A model generated the notes under the pieces. The model did no database searches. It was not told the origin of the DNA and saw only the letters and a program-made list of their open reading frames with translations. Of a stretch of DNA of 64,000 bases, positions 24,601-36,785 are shown piece by piece. How positions within the stretch are numbered: the stretch's first letter is position 1; each line of letters opens with the position of its first letter. The stretch comes from Hoplostethus atlanticus (lineage: Eukaryota > Chordata > Actinopteri > Trachichthyiformes > Trachichthyidae), in contig JAXDDX010000011.1 of the NCBI GenBank assembly GCA_034670405.1, positions 6,888,501 to 6,952,500 of the forward strand. Reading direction: 5' to 3'. Both the position numbers and the translations under genes were made by a program.

Positions 24601-27600
24601 CACCGACTCGTATACAGCATAGAAAACTCCCTTCTCTGGGGGTTGTTGAAAGTCATTCTGGGAAACGTAGGAGATCAGAGTAGAGTAGACACATGTAGGT
24701 CAGCCAAACTGGTCAGATTCCAACCGTAAGTCCTAAAATGCTTCAAGATATTGTGGAAATTGCCAAAAGCTGCCCACAAATACAGCATATTATGATGCAT
24801 CAATTGAATTATGATGATGACTGTTTATTATTTTACCATACAGGGACACTTGGTATATCCATAGATAGCTGAGAGCTTTTATTTTGATATGGGCTCATGC
24901 TTTCTTATTCTAGCACCAACATTTACAGAGCTCATAACTTCAAATAACCTGTGCTGATATTGTAGATACATTTGAAAGAGGTGAGCAGAGATTGGTCTCA
25001 GCTATTAGCCATAGTCCAAGACTTAGACACATATTTTATTCCAGGACTAGGGTTAATCATAGCTGAGAAATCAATTTGTTATCTACATTTCAATCCACTG
25101 TGGTCATTGTTACACCACTCTTTGTAAATGTGACACTACTGAGAATATCGTTAAGGTGTAAGCAATCTTGTAAGTCACATTTTCATACTTTCCATTGAGG
25201 AATCAACATCTAGGCATAGAGGAATTAGAACTGTCCTTTATGTATTGGCTCTATTATCTGCACACTTTCAATGAATTTGAAACCTCTGAACTCACACTCT
25301 CCCTTCTTTTGCCTCTTCATCCAGAAGCCCCTTGTGCGACCCCTCTGGTGTGCAGCCTGGGCCGGCCCATCGACCTCGAGAAAGACGACTACCAGCGGGT
25401 GCTCTGCAACAGCGAGCTCTGCCCCTTCGGCAACTGGATGCACCTGCAGTGTTTCTACGAGTGGGAGAGCTCCATCCTCGTCCAGTTCAACTGCATTGGC
25501 CGCGCGCGGTCCTGGAACGAGAAGCAGTGCCGCCAGAACATGTGGACCAAGAAGGGCTACGACCTGGCCTTCAGATTCTGCTCCTGCCGCTGTGGCCAGG
25601 GCCACCTGAAGAAAGACACAGACTGGTACCAGGTTAAACGCATGCAGGACGAGCGCAAGAAGAAGCCCTCTGAGAGGAGCTTGGGCAGGACTGGGGCCAG
25701 CGGGGGAGGTTTGGGACCCGGGGACGGGCTTCCTGATGAGCCCAAGAAAAGCAAGCCAGCTGGAGGAGGAGGTAAACTAGCCCACAGGGCCTCTAGTCAG
25801 GAGCTACCTCGCAGGCAGTCAGTGGACCGTCAGAACTCTACAGAGAGAGGAGGAGGGAACCCTGCAGGAGGACTGTTCACTTTGGGCCCTCCGCAGAAGT
25901 CTCCCTGTGATTCCCCAGGGCAGTCGCCACCTACTGGTTTCTCCTTCTTTTCCCCCACCGCTGCCTTTGGATCAGGAGCTGGAGGAGTTGGCTTGCGGGG
26001 GTCCCGTCACCTGGGAGAGTTCCTCAAGTCAGCGGTCCATATGGAGACTCATAGAAAACACCTCCTGGCCGGGGGAGCCCTCGGCCGGGGCGGCAGCTGC
26101 TCTCTAGGAGCCTCCGGCGGAGTCATCGGCGGAGCCGGTGGTTCCCACCTCGACCCTAACTCCGTTCTCCCCCTTCCACTGTCCTTCGCCCTCCCACTTC
26201 CGCACCGCCTCACCCCTAGCGGCGTGGGTGACGGCGTCCACCCTCACCCAGTGCAGTTCCTGAGGAGGCTGGACCTCTCGGAGCTCCTTGCCCACATCCC
26301 CCGCCATAAACTCAACACCTACCATGTTCGCATGGAGGACGACGCTCAGGCAGGCCAGGGAGAAGAGCTGCGCAGGTAGGGCATCTGGGATATGAGTTTC
26401 ATTGAGCATGGCCATAAAGTTGGTGCTAATATAATAATGTGATATATAAACTCTCACTTGTGGCCATATAACAGTTCAATTAAATATGAATGACATAATC
26501 TTGGGACTGCATCAAAGTTTAATATTAACAATATAATGTGAAGCAACCGCGTAGTTCCAGCAATCAGATCTCGAGTAGAATTAACCCTAACCCTAACACC
26601 GCCAGTACCGGCTAGCATAATGTGGTGAACTCTCCCTCTGTTACTGTGTAACCTGTGGGTTGCTTTTTCGGGCCTGATTTCCACTCATCAGACGGAGAGC
26701 AAGGTGAGTACTTACAACATAAAGACTCTTGAGTGATCACCCTGGCCAGCCCGTCCTTATGATCATGATGGGCGTCATCCCAGGCGCCCCTTCCAGCATC
26801 CCCCATGGATGTTAGTAGATGCTAAATTCTAGTACTAATAGCAAAATATCACGGAGTGGCTGACGTCATAACTAGATTTTATAGTTGGTTCACTGATGAT
26901 CAAAAAAGATGTGCTTTGGATGGGAACCAGTGAGGAGGAGACAAGTGTGTAGAGATCAGCCAATACTAATACCAATATTTTTGGATTGAAGCTGCCAGGA
27001 ACCATTTACATTTTTGTGCAAACAGCATTTAGTCCATCCTGGGACACTAACACTCTCCGTGTCCACATGCATATTATATCTGCACGTGCACATACATATT
27101 CATGCATACTTGTGGAATCTGATCAAAATGTGTGTGAATCAGGGAGGAACCGCCGTCAGAGGTGGATGACATGACTGATTTTTAACTTCGCCACTAGCAG
27201 CCCGATACATCTGCAAACTGATATATTGCTCGAACCTTAAGTGTGTACCCGACAAACGCTTACTTTCCAGATATCAGGAAAGCAATCACGACAAGAAAGA
27301 ATCATGGGATGGCATTGATTACTCAGAATCATTATGTTTCGAGTGCAGCGAGTCCTCTGAGGGGCGACTGTACCCAAACCACACCACAAAAAAAAAAAAA
27401 CACACCTCACACGAGCACAGAGCCACCAGACTTTATGATGGTGTTTCCATTATTTTTCCCATACCTTGTAGTTGTCCATGTTGTCCTGCAGGTTTATCCT
27501 GTCAGCCCTCAGCGCTAGCCAGCGCAACGTGGTCAACTGTGCCCTGTGCCACCGGGCGCTGCCGGTTTTCGAACAGTTCCCCTTGGTGGACGGAACGCTG

Positions 27601-29947
27601 TTCCTCAGCCCTTCGCGCCATGACGAGATTGAGTACGATGTCCCCTGCCACCTCCAAGGTCAGATCATGACACCAGCCGAGGTTGTTTTTATTTGCAAGG
27701 GCAGGTTTTAATCTGTAAAGCAACACGTCTGCAAACTGCAACAAAAAAAAGCACCGCTGTTGAGCTCTAACCCAACGACCAGGTTTGCTGGGGAAAAAAG
27801 CTGTGTTACATTTTTAATAGTTGCACATAAATATGTTATTTTTCTCAATTACATATCACTATCTAGCTAAAAGCTTCAAACTGTGTTGGCTTGCATTTCT
27901 GTGAAGACAAATGGCCCCTGGTTAATCCATCAGCAGGCCCAGTCCATCTTCCCTTTTTGGACATGAAAGGTTTTCTACTTTCATTTTCACACCATAACAT
28001 GAATTCGAATCAGGACGGCAGCTGATGATGCTTCTTTGATCTACTGGTCCACCGGCTTTGATATGTATTGTCAGTGATACGCATGAAAATGAGGCCCTAA
28101 TCATTTTTTCATGCTTTTGTGTCAGGCTGAATAAAGATGTAGGTGATAATTCGTTGAATCATGCTCAACAGTTTAAAGTGGAGTTTGATTACGAACCGTA
28201 ACGACTGCTTACCCACACTGCAACTTTTTTCGATGGGTCGCTCTAATCGGACCTAAGAGCATACCATCGACCTCAACGATGGATGCAACCGTTCTGCAAG
28301 CTTTGTTTATTCTTGCAGCCTTTTAGAGATCCGGGAAGCTTTGAATGGCTCGTCCATTTTGCACTCGCCAGGCAGAAACACCATTAATGAAATGAAATCA
28401 GGGCTGATGACCGCGACAAGTTCAGCCGTGGCCACCAAGCTTGTTGGCCGTCCACACACTGGCCGAGTTTCCCTGGTCGCTCAGCTCTACAGGAAATGAA
28501 CGGACTTCCGGTGACTTGTTGATCATGTTGCAGTGTGGAAGCATGTAAGGAGCAATAAGGAGTTTTAAGGAGTCATTGATTGCTGCAGTAACCGGAGGTG
28601 TACAAATACAACGAGAGATTAATCCAGCATGTACTTGCATGTACTTGAAGACTGATTAGATACTGAGTGACTGTTTGACTCACTTCATTTCCAACAGGCA
28701 GGCTGATGCACCTCTATGCCATCTGCGTGGACTGTCTGGAAGGCGTGCACAAGATCGTCTGCATCAAATGCAAGTCGCGCTGGGACGGGAGCTGGCACCA
28801 ACTGGGCACCATGTACACCTACGACATACTGGCCGCTTCACCGTGTTGCCAGGTAGATACCAGTGATCCCTGTGAGGGGCGGCGCTCATTACTCAAAAAA
28901 AGTAATTCGTTACACTACTTGCTTCCGTTACACCACCACAAAATTGGTTGATTGTGTTCTCGTCTACCGTCAAAAAGTCAGTTCCCTCTCCCGTGAATGC
29001 TCAGGGGAACCAAACGGTGTTGATCTTCTTGTTCATCGTGTCGCTTGCTAAAATTAAAGTAGTGGGAATATTTCCACCAGAAGAAAGCTAACTTTTCTGT
29101 TATTTCTCTTCTAAGCTAGCTTTTTGTGACACAACGGCAACTATGATTGGGTGATGGAGGTGTAATATATTTTTGGATAACAAAAGTAAGACCTTTTGTT
29201 ATAATCTTCTACTCACTACTGAGAAGAAGTAATAATATAAAGGTAACTTTATATTAACTCCTATTCATTTTTTCACACATCCAGTAAAATTGATTTTGTT
29301 GTGATGACAGTTTGTTGTGAGAAATGATGATCAATTAAAGCTGCACTTGGCAATCTTGTGCTTTGGTGGCCCTGAATGTCAGCGGGTCAGCAACTGTTGA
29401 AAATTTGAAGGACTTCACCACCCAGAAATCATGTAACATGACATCAGGGTCAAGAGGGTCAGCCGTGATTGGTGAGTCCAGCTTTCTGTGGACAGAGCGC
29501 TCACCCACTGCTGTTTAGAAGTTTTGCGTTTCACTTTCAAGTTTCGATTCATCATTTCCTGTGCGTGGAGAAGGTATCCCACCAGTGACCATACCCGACA
29601 CCTGAAATTTATTTCAATTCACGGCAATTAGCGGGGATGCTTTGTGATTTACGCTGATCAGACAGGTGTATTTTTTTTTTTTTTTACATAAAAATCTTGC
29701 CAAGCGCAGCTTTAATTGAACCCCCTTGTAATGGATACTCAATGCAGAGCAATTAGGTCCCCTCTTCCCTGTGTGTCCTCAGGCTCGTCTTAACTGTAAG
29801 CACTGCGGTAAGCCAGTGGTGGACGTGCGAGTGGGGATGCAGTACTTCTCTGAGTACAGCAACGTCCAGCAGTGCCCTCACTGTGGCAACCTGGACTACC
29901 ACTTTGTCAAACCCTTCTCCTCCTACAAAGTACTCGAGGCTTATTGA
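21673..29947 (+). CDS. heca: HECA, Headcase homologue, complete, about 565 aa
   Basis: Vertebrate homologue of Drosophila Headcase, a cytoplasmic regulator of growth and differentiation. Five coding exons: 21673-21832, 25325-26375, 27492-27658, 28698-28852, 29783-29947, phases consistent throughout (566 codons with stop). Exon 1 encodes MPNQKSNKGKKSKRANSSGD and an Ala/Gly-rich low-complexity stretch. Exon 2 opens with the Headcase Cys-rich domain (about residues 56-160), with WMHLQCFYEWESSIL and FCSCRCGQGHLKKDTDWYQ, then a Ser/Gly/Pro linker and VQFLRRLDLSELLAHIPRHK. Exons 3-5 carry further Cys pairs (CALCHRALP, CVDCLEG, CIKCKSRW, CKHCGKP, CPHCGN) and end VKPFSSYKVLEAY. The start ATG matches the family N-terminus. 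An in-frame open stretch extending upstream of exon 2 is intronic. The linker is somewhat longer than in human (543 aa). Confidence 0.95.
21833..25324. other. HECA intron 1
   Basis: A 3.5-kb intron with donor GAGTG|GTAAGA and acceptor CATCCAG. It holds a short TA microsatellite near 23445, a run of ATAAATCATT-like direct repeats near 23845-23876 and a 38-bp hairpin at 24551-24588. Nothing coding was seen. Confidence 0.7.
28862..28935. repeat. Fragment of a fish GTAAC/GTTAC-rich interspersed repeat
   Basis: Contains CATTACTCAAAAAAAGTAAT and CGTTACACTACTTGC, a multi-copy teleost signature also seen in pieces at 36420-36785. It lies just after HECA exon 4. Confidence 0.4.
29335..29715. mobile_element. 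TTAA-flanked MITE (AGCTGCAC family), longest copy
   Basis: Edges TTAAAGCTGCACTTGGCAA and TTGCCAAGCGCAGCTTTAA form 19-bp imperfect inverted repeats, with TTAA at both ends. It contains the family core ATTTCCTGTGCGTGGAG and the right-hand block ACAGGTGTATTTTTT. It sits in HECA intron 4, ending less than 70 bp before exon 5. At 381 bp it is the best reference copy of the family here. Confidence 0.7.
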
Positions 29948-30306
29948 CAAATGTTGTGCATGCATGCTAGTTGAGCTTTGATTTTATTTCATTTTTTTCT
30001 AACATAATCTAGGAAACATTTTATTTTTTGGGCCTTACAGTGGTTTTATGTTTTTAATTTTTTTTTTTTTTTTTGAATGTTTGAGTTCTACCTGTATTGT
30101 TTTCTTTTTATATGTATAGAAAGAGTATGACTCTAGTCTAACGAGTTCCACAACAGTATCTCCACTCTCAGAGGAAGGTGTTGTTAGACTCTAAACGGCG
30201 TGGAACTGGCACGTAAAGTAAAGCAAACGCATTTATCTGTGACAAGTGAATGTATCTGTACGCCAAAATTTTGCTTTTATTTTTATTTTTTACCAAAAAA
30301 CATAAA

Positions 30307-30323
30307 AATAAATCTCAAATAAA
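30307..30323 (+). promoter_or_regulatory. Tandem poly(A) signals of HECA
   Basis: Two AATAAA hexamers (30307-30312 and 30318-30323), about 360 bp after the HECA stop. A third AATAAA lies near 30475, directly before a foldback element. Which is used cannot be told from sequence. Confidence 0.45.
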
Positions 30324-30490
30324 GGAGAGAAAGGAACAATGTCGGTTTTCCATCCGTTCGATAGCGTCATCATATCTGAAACATCTCTCCATCGGTGTCT
30401 GCCTGTTCTTTTTTTCCCCGTCATACACACTTTCTCACTTTTGTAGTCACTGTAGTAGATTAGAAGTCAAAGAAAATAAACGTGCTATAT

Positions 30491-30892
30491 TATGAAGGTA
30501 TTTCCCTGCCAAAACTATTTTCAGAAGTGTAACTCATGATTCGCAAGAGTGAAAAACTATTTGAGCAAGAAAATCTGATTTGTTTTCACAAAACTCTCTT
30601 TTCCGTTACGATTTTACACTTGCAAACGTCAATTTTGCGTGCGCCGACTTTTGTCAATGTTTCAGCGCTCAAAGCCCTGCCAAAACAATTTGCAAGCGTG
30701 AGGTCCAGGATTTGCAAGGGAGATCCAAGGTTTGCAAGCAAAGGGGAGGCGGGGGCTAGAACAGAGAGCTACCTGATTGGTGCACGGAGAGTGATCACTA
30801 TGCTCTGCACTGATTGGATCAAATTGTTTTTCGCTCTTGCAAATCATGAGTTACACTTCTGAAAATAGATTTGGCAGGGAAATACCTTCATA
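30491..30892. mobile_element. Foldback/MITE element with about 70-bp inverted termini
   Basis: The left arm starts TATGAAGGTATTTCCCTGCC; the right arm ends with its complement GGCAGGGAAATACCTTCATA. Homology continues about 70 bp inward with few mismatches. A 6-bp direct repeat CTATAT flanks it (30485-30490 and 30893-30898). The interior has several TTTGCAAG-type repeats and no transposase. The superfamily is not assigned. Confidence 0.7.
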
Positions 30893-32454
30893 CTATATTG
30901 TCTTTTAATCTAGTCCTTGGCCACAGCGCTCCCTAAGGGTGAAAGCCCCACACAATATCCTTTGTGGATTGAGAAGAATTATAAGATTTCTGTCTGGAGC
31001 GGCTTCTTTACGCTCTTTAGGGATGTTGCATCGGTAAGGTGTCTCCTCAGTGAGGGTTTCGCCTAAGCAAAGCTACCGTGCAGGAATGTCCCCTTGAAGA
31101 ACCGCAGTTAACAACGGTTGGCCCTGCATATGTATGGTTTCTCCCCCCACTTGCAGGGATTCTCAAGTGTTTACCGCAACTGAATTCTTTCAAATGGAGA
31201 GTCGTTCCATCTGGACTCCCATGTGAGTGTGTGTGCAGCTTTCCCTCCAGATGGCATTCACAGTCAAAGCATGTTACAGTATGTCCGACTCCTTCTGCAG
31301 CCATTTTTGAACTGTGATAAATCCTCCAAACTGAGACTTGACCATAGGCTTGATGGATAGACTCCTATAGCCTTCCATCATACCTTCACTATTAGGAGAA
31401 TCAGGGGACCAAGGCTGTTTTCTTTATTCAGCTCTGCCATGCAGCTTCCGGGGCTGTTGAATAGCGTTCAAGAAAACAGGAACTGAACACTCGCTCATGC
31501 AAGCAACACTTCAGCTTTCACTTTAAGCAAACCTGTGAGATTTTTAGGCTATTTCTGAGGAAAAGACAAATGAGTCAAAGCTACAGATTGCTGTTGTTTT
31601 GATTAGTTTTCTTTTGTATATCACAGCAGGAAAACCTGTGAGCTCCACCAGCAGTTTTTTTTTTTTTGTCTTATTTTGAATCAAATGATGTGTGATCATA
31701 GACCTAACTTGAAATACAGATAAGGGGGGAGTACAGTTTTTTCACTATATCTACTCCATAAGAATGATCAAACCGAGCAGGAAAAGCAAGTAGAGTGAAA
31801 TCTGAAATGGAATGGATGATGAGATGACACGCCATGGGAATAACGCCAGAGAAGAAATTCATATCACAGCAAATAAACACATTTGGTCCAATCGGTACAC
31901 TCAAGCGCAAGAGACGCCATCAAAAACTATTGTCGAAGCAATATCACTGCATGACTCTTGTCAGTATTTCTCTCTTTTAAAAAGGAATTAAAGGAATACA
32001 GCAAGTTTTCTGGGAGTAGTCCCATTGGTCCACTTACCCATGATGTGATGAGAACATGGGTGATTTTAGTGTCTATGTTCTCATCACTCAAATTGGCATT
32101 TTTACCACCGGGTGTATTCTTGAACCGGAGATGTCGGTGTCGTCCACCTCCAGTATGATGCAGTTTGTTTGATGTATAATTGATCAAAACTACACTGGCT
32201 GTCTATGGGAAGGCCTTAACCTGAACTGATCCCAATGTGACATTTTGATGCATGAATGTTTTATTGTTATTTCAGAGAAATTTCCTCAGAAATCATTCCA
32301 GTGGTGTGGGAGGATTTTCCTCAACAGCTTCAGGGGTGTCAGTCTGTAAAACCTGCAAAGAAAGCTGCGTCACCCTGTCTTCAGGAGCTGCTGACCCACC
32401 TACAACTATTTCATTAGTTTGGCTTTCAATGGAGAGTTTTAGTGTCACATGATT

Positions 32455-32866
32455 TTACACGCTTTAGCATACAGGAGGTTAAGTCGTAGTAGGCGATTAG
32501 CATTATCCTAAAAGTGAGAAAATCAGAACTTGTAGCAGCTGCAGGGTGGATGGTTGGTAAACTTTAGTGACACCTGCCAGGCTCATTTAGGCAGGTGGTA
32601 AACCTTGGTTGACCTTCAAAAAAAAACTTTCAATGGTGGAAGATCTCTCTTACTGTGAGACATTGAGCATAACTTGTTTACACAGGAAGTGAGTGATTCA
32701 TAATGAACTGCACTAGTGATGAATTTTGCTTTCAGAAGTTATGAATCTGCAGGACATAGAATAAAAACCAATACCAACACTGGATTACCAAAAGGTCTGT
32801 CTTCATATTTGGGATAATGCTAATCACCTATGATTATTTAACATACTGTATGCTAAAGTGTTAGCA
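32455..32866. mobile_element. Foldback/MITE element with about 55-bp inverted termini
   Basis: The left arm carries CTTTAGCATACAGGAGGTTAA and GCGATTAGCATTATCC. The right arm carries the complements GGATAATGCTAATCACC and TTAACATACTGTATGCTAAAG, in mirrored order. Total length is about 410 bp, with no coding capacity. Exact edges and target duplication are uncertain. Confidence 0.6.
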
Positions 32867-34336
32867 TGCCACCAGACGGAGCTATCTACCAGAGACACAG
32901 ACATGATTTTGGTGCCAATCTTCTCATCACATATTGGGTAAAATGACCAGTGGTCCGAACTCCCAAACAGTCAGTGTGGTCTTTTATGAGGAATATTACT
33001 CAATTTAAGGCCACAGGTGAAAATGGCTAGATTATCAATGATGTTCAATTATGAGATAATACTGTGCGTCTGTATCTACTGTCGTTTTTTTTTAAATTAA
33101 TTTCTGTTTTCATACCCCAAATTAGCTTAACAAAAAAAACCCAACCTATCCAAAATATTTCCTCTATGCAAAAAACTTTTCCCAACGTAACTTGTAGATA
33201 TGACAACCACATTTGACATACTGCTTGTTGGCTGGTGATTTACATTTTACATGTTTTATATCTGATGTCATTTCCATTTAATGGAACATTTTACATGAAA
33301 AATAACAGAAAATCTGAGATTTTTGACAAGCACATAGTATTTTGTAAATAACTGATCAAAACTTTTTCGCATCACTGTAAATTACCAACTATTTAGTTGG
33401 TAATTCATCAGAATGGGAAAAAATGCACTTTGAATACACTGTTTGAAATTTGCAGATTTTAATGCAATCTTAGCTGTTTAAAGTGTTTGTGTCCATACCC
33501 AACACATTCAATTTAATTCTGTTAGGAAGGTTTTTTTCCCCTACTCTTGCATACATATACAACACAAACAAGTATCTCCCAAAGCCAGAAACAGAAGAAC
33601 TAAGACTTAATCCTGTAATGTCATCAGGTATAAAGTCTGGAGCACGAAGGGGGTTTCCTACTGAAAAGGGTACATTTCCTGGTTTGGAACTGAACTACAG
33701 AAAACTCCCTACACAATCAGTCTCCCATTCATTGCTACATACTTTACAGCTCGATGACATCAGAAGCCCCAGATATCCGGTATCTGCCTTTAGGAAAGAT
33801 TTGTACACGTTCTCAAATTTTGACTGGACTTGTCCTAGACCGTAGGAGCAGTACTGTGCAAATGTCTAAGGCAGATGTAAATTAATTCCTTTCAGTTGCT
33901 TTAAAAAATAATGAAATGAAAAGTTTCTAAATATAAAAAAATAAAAAAATACTATATAGAGTAGTAATGTAAAACACTAATGCAAAAAACAAAAAATCTC
34001 TGGATGCATTGACATATTTAGTGTCACATTTTGAGTGGCAGAATGAGCTATGATATGCATTATAACAGGCATGTTGTGCATGACTCACATTGTGCAGCAG
34101 CTCAGGAGAAATCAATGTTCTTTTATTAACAAATAATCTAAGCGATGCATCCTTATTATGCACCCAGCCTTAGAAATCAAATATACCCTTGTTAATGACC
34201 TTAACCACACACTATATATGAGTAAAGCCTACTGAAGGAATTCACACCTAACATCTATGAAATACAGACATGGACTTCAGTTTGTTGTTCCCCTCTCGAT
34301 GGGTTGCTCATTCAACACACACAAGTTGAAAATTAC

Positions 34337-36308
34337 TTATTTTATTTTGTCCATCAGCTCATGGCATTGAGTTGTTTTGTCTAAGGGGCTAACGGGGGAT
34401 GTGCTGGGCGGCGAGCTGGACTCTGCCGGCTGCCCTAGCGAAGGCTTGTTTTGCCCCTTCTGTGCCAGTTCCTTTGCTGAAGGTGGACGGAGAACACACA
34501 TGGCCGCTTGGCCGTCGCGTATGGCTTTCGGCTTGGAAACGAACCCCACCATCACCTCTATTTGTTGCACCATCTGCTCCAGAGTCGTGTCCTGTGGTTT
34601 AAAACACAAGTGTAGAACATTCATGTAAAATGGACTATGTACAATCATGAAAGGCTAATGCTGAAATTCACTGTTCTTCGCCCTCTTTGCCATTTTGCAA
34701 GATTCAACAGCGCAGTTTGGCAGACAGCATAAAATGAATGTGACAGAAGAGTGGACCGACACATTAGACCCCCAGAAGACTACACAAGCTGCTCCTGCAC
34801 CTGAAACCGATGCACTGGTTATTTACAAAAGAGAGCCAGCCACCAAAAAAACACTGGTTAAAAATGTAAACTAATAATCCACACAGAACTGGGTAGTTAG
34901 CATGAGCAGCGATGGCCGCCATGGCTGAACAGACAAAGAAAAGAGCTCCACCTACAGTAACTCAAACTTTGTCAACAGAAAAAGACATCACAGTACTGGA
35001 CACACTGTTTGATTGACAGGTGATCTCTGGGAAGTGCAATGAGAAACACTACAGCAATGAAGCTGAGAGACAAAGATGAGGATGGTGAGGATTTGCACTT
35101 TAATTCTGATTTACCATGGGTGACGTGAGGTTTGTCTCTCGTGATGCAGTGAGTTCCTGATGAAATAATCACCTTTAAGTGCGTATTAAAAAAAAAATAA
35201 AAAAACTTGGACTTGAAATAACTACCTGACCCGATAGCTCAGTACTCTGGGAAGCCAAGCATGGAGATGTGAGCTGACATCACTAGACTTTTATTTTGAA
35301 GGCCAGCTGTGGCGCGCAGGAGGTTTGGCTACACTGGTAGAGCTTTGATGAGCACCGTTTTCTGCCAGCAGGGTCTCTTTACCAATAGCTAACGCACCGG
35401 TTTCAGGGCCAGTAGGCGGTAAAGAGTAAACTGGAGCACGACTGGTGACTCCAAACGTGACCTTGCACAGCATACACACAATTACACTGAAATTCCTGAG
35501 TGAATTTTGAATCACTAGCAGGAGAAACAACCAGAGATTTCTCCTCACCAGGGAGACGGTGGGTTCCGCCCGTCGTGATCGCAGGGTAATCCTCACATGG
35601 TGCTTCTTGTCCAGCCAGCTCTGGACTTGTTTCAGCTTGGTTGTAAGGTCATGGCTGGCGATATCGGACGAAAACGTGAGCTCCTTCACCTGCACGGGAC
35701 CTGCAGAGAGAGAGAGGGTACAGTCCCGTTTCACAAACTATATCATGTTGTCAGATTTGAACCACTAGATAGGTGAGGTTTTGATCGCAGATTTGGATGC
35801 AAGCACCGAACGCGTGCCCGAGAATGTCCTTTTTGAATGAAGCCCATGGTCGCCGGCGGGGGCGATACATACCTGCCTTCGCCTTCTGTTTCTCGCGCAG
35901 CTTCAACTGTTCTTCGTGGATCTGTTTGCCGCTCATCAGGCGGTAGACGGGAGGGTCTTTGTGTTCATTGACGAGCACCAGCTTGAGACCCTGCTCGTCC
36001 ATGAGTCTGATGACGTCCGCGCGGTGCATGGCGCCCAGGTCCTCGCCCGTCTCGCTGATCACCTGTAGGTGCCGCTGCTGGATCTTGCGGCCAACGCTGC
36101 CGATCGTGGCGCGGGCCCGGGGGTCCTGCTTTTTTTTCTTTGGTGCGAGACTCTCTCCGGTGTCGCCTACTGTAGTGGAGAATAGAGAGCATTTCCAGGA
36201 GGGTGCGATGTTGAGGAACCTAGAGGGTGGCGTCCAATAGCCAGCACCACCACCACACATGGACCTCGCTGCATGGCTTAGCACCCACCTCAGGCAACCT
36301 GCAGACAT
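34337..36308 (-). CDS. mtif3: MTIF3, mitochondrial translation initiation factor 3, complete, 280 aa
   Basis: Binds the mitochondrial small ribosomal subunit and promotes subunit dissociation and start selection. Three coding exons on the minus strand: 35873-36308, 35549-35700, 34337-34591 (843 bp, 280 aa plus stop; human is 278). An N-terminal Arg/Ser-rich, acid-poor presequence (MSAGCLRWVLSHAARSMCGG) fits mitochondrial import. The IF3-N domain is about residues 62-145 (IGSVGRKIQQRHLQVISETG, HKDPPVYRLMSGKQI). The IF3-C domain is about 150-240 (VKELTFSSDIASHDLTTKL, DTTLEQMVQQIEVMVGFVSK), followed by a Pro/Ser/Gln tail typical of the mitochondrial form. The ATG lies 4 bp after an acceptor-like GTCTAG, so a leader exon is expected upstream. 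An AATAAA overlaps the last codons. Confidence 0.93.
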
Positions 36309-36419
36309 ATCCTAGACAGAGAGAGGACAACTGAGCTGCAGACAGCACTTAAATAGTCCCTGTGTCAAGATGTTGCATCAAATCACATGGAATTATGTGA
36401 TGCATGGGTTACAACCATT

Positions 36420-36785
36420 GTTAGGGGAAGTTACTTTTAAATGTAATTAGTTTCTCTACTTTGTTACTTACCTGAATAAGTAACTAAAGTACTTTTCTGT
36501 TACCCACTAAAGAAGCATGCTGTAGCAATCTGGCTTGTGATGCCAAGCGTGTCATTGATGCAATGCTGCTTTTAAAACAGTAACCCAATCTTATTTCTAT
36601 CAAGCAGACTTAGCCTGCGTTTTTTCAATTAACAGTTGTCTTCACAAGATGCTGCGTGATTTTCTATTTGTGCTGACAAAAAATTAAAAGTGAAAGAAAA
36701 ATAAAAGTTACGACGTTCCAATTGCAAAAGTGATGACATTGTAATTTTAAAACGTGATTACAATAATTGAGAAAGTAACGCTTTA
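36420..36785. repeat. GTAAC/GTTAC-rich interspersed repeat, diverged
   Basis: The left part reads AAGTTACTTTTAAATGTAAT and the right part ATTGTAATTTT...GAAAGTAACG, roughly inverted. This matches a widespread fish non-coding repeat type that I recall only in outline. Confidence 0.35.

Larger units (their letters stand above)
29948..34336. other. HECA 3' UTR and HECA-MTIF3 convergent spacer
   Basis: HECA (plus) and MTIF3 (minus) converge on this 4.4-kb stretch. It holds the HECA 3' UTR, two foldback elements (30491-30892 and 32455-32866) and a perfect 10-bp-stem palindrome (AATTACCAAC...GTTGGTAATT) near 33378-33404. A GC-richer open stretch at about 31047-31317 is unexplained. No gene was recognised. 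Confidence 0.5.

Noticed and set aside
25195-25324. Open reading upstream of and continuous with HECA exon 2, which could be taken as an alternative N-terminus
   Set aside because: It begins with TTG, has intron-like composition, ends in a polypyrimidine tract and CATCCAG acceptor, and lacks any family similarity. The phase-1 join to exon 1 restores the known HECA N-terminus.
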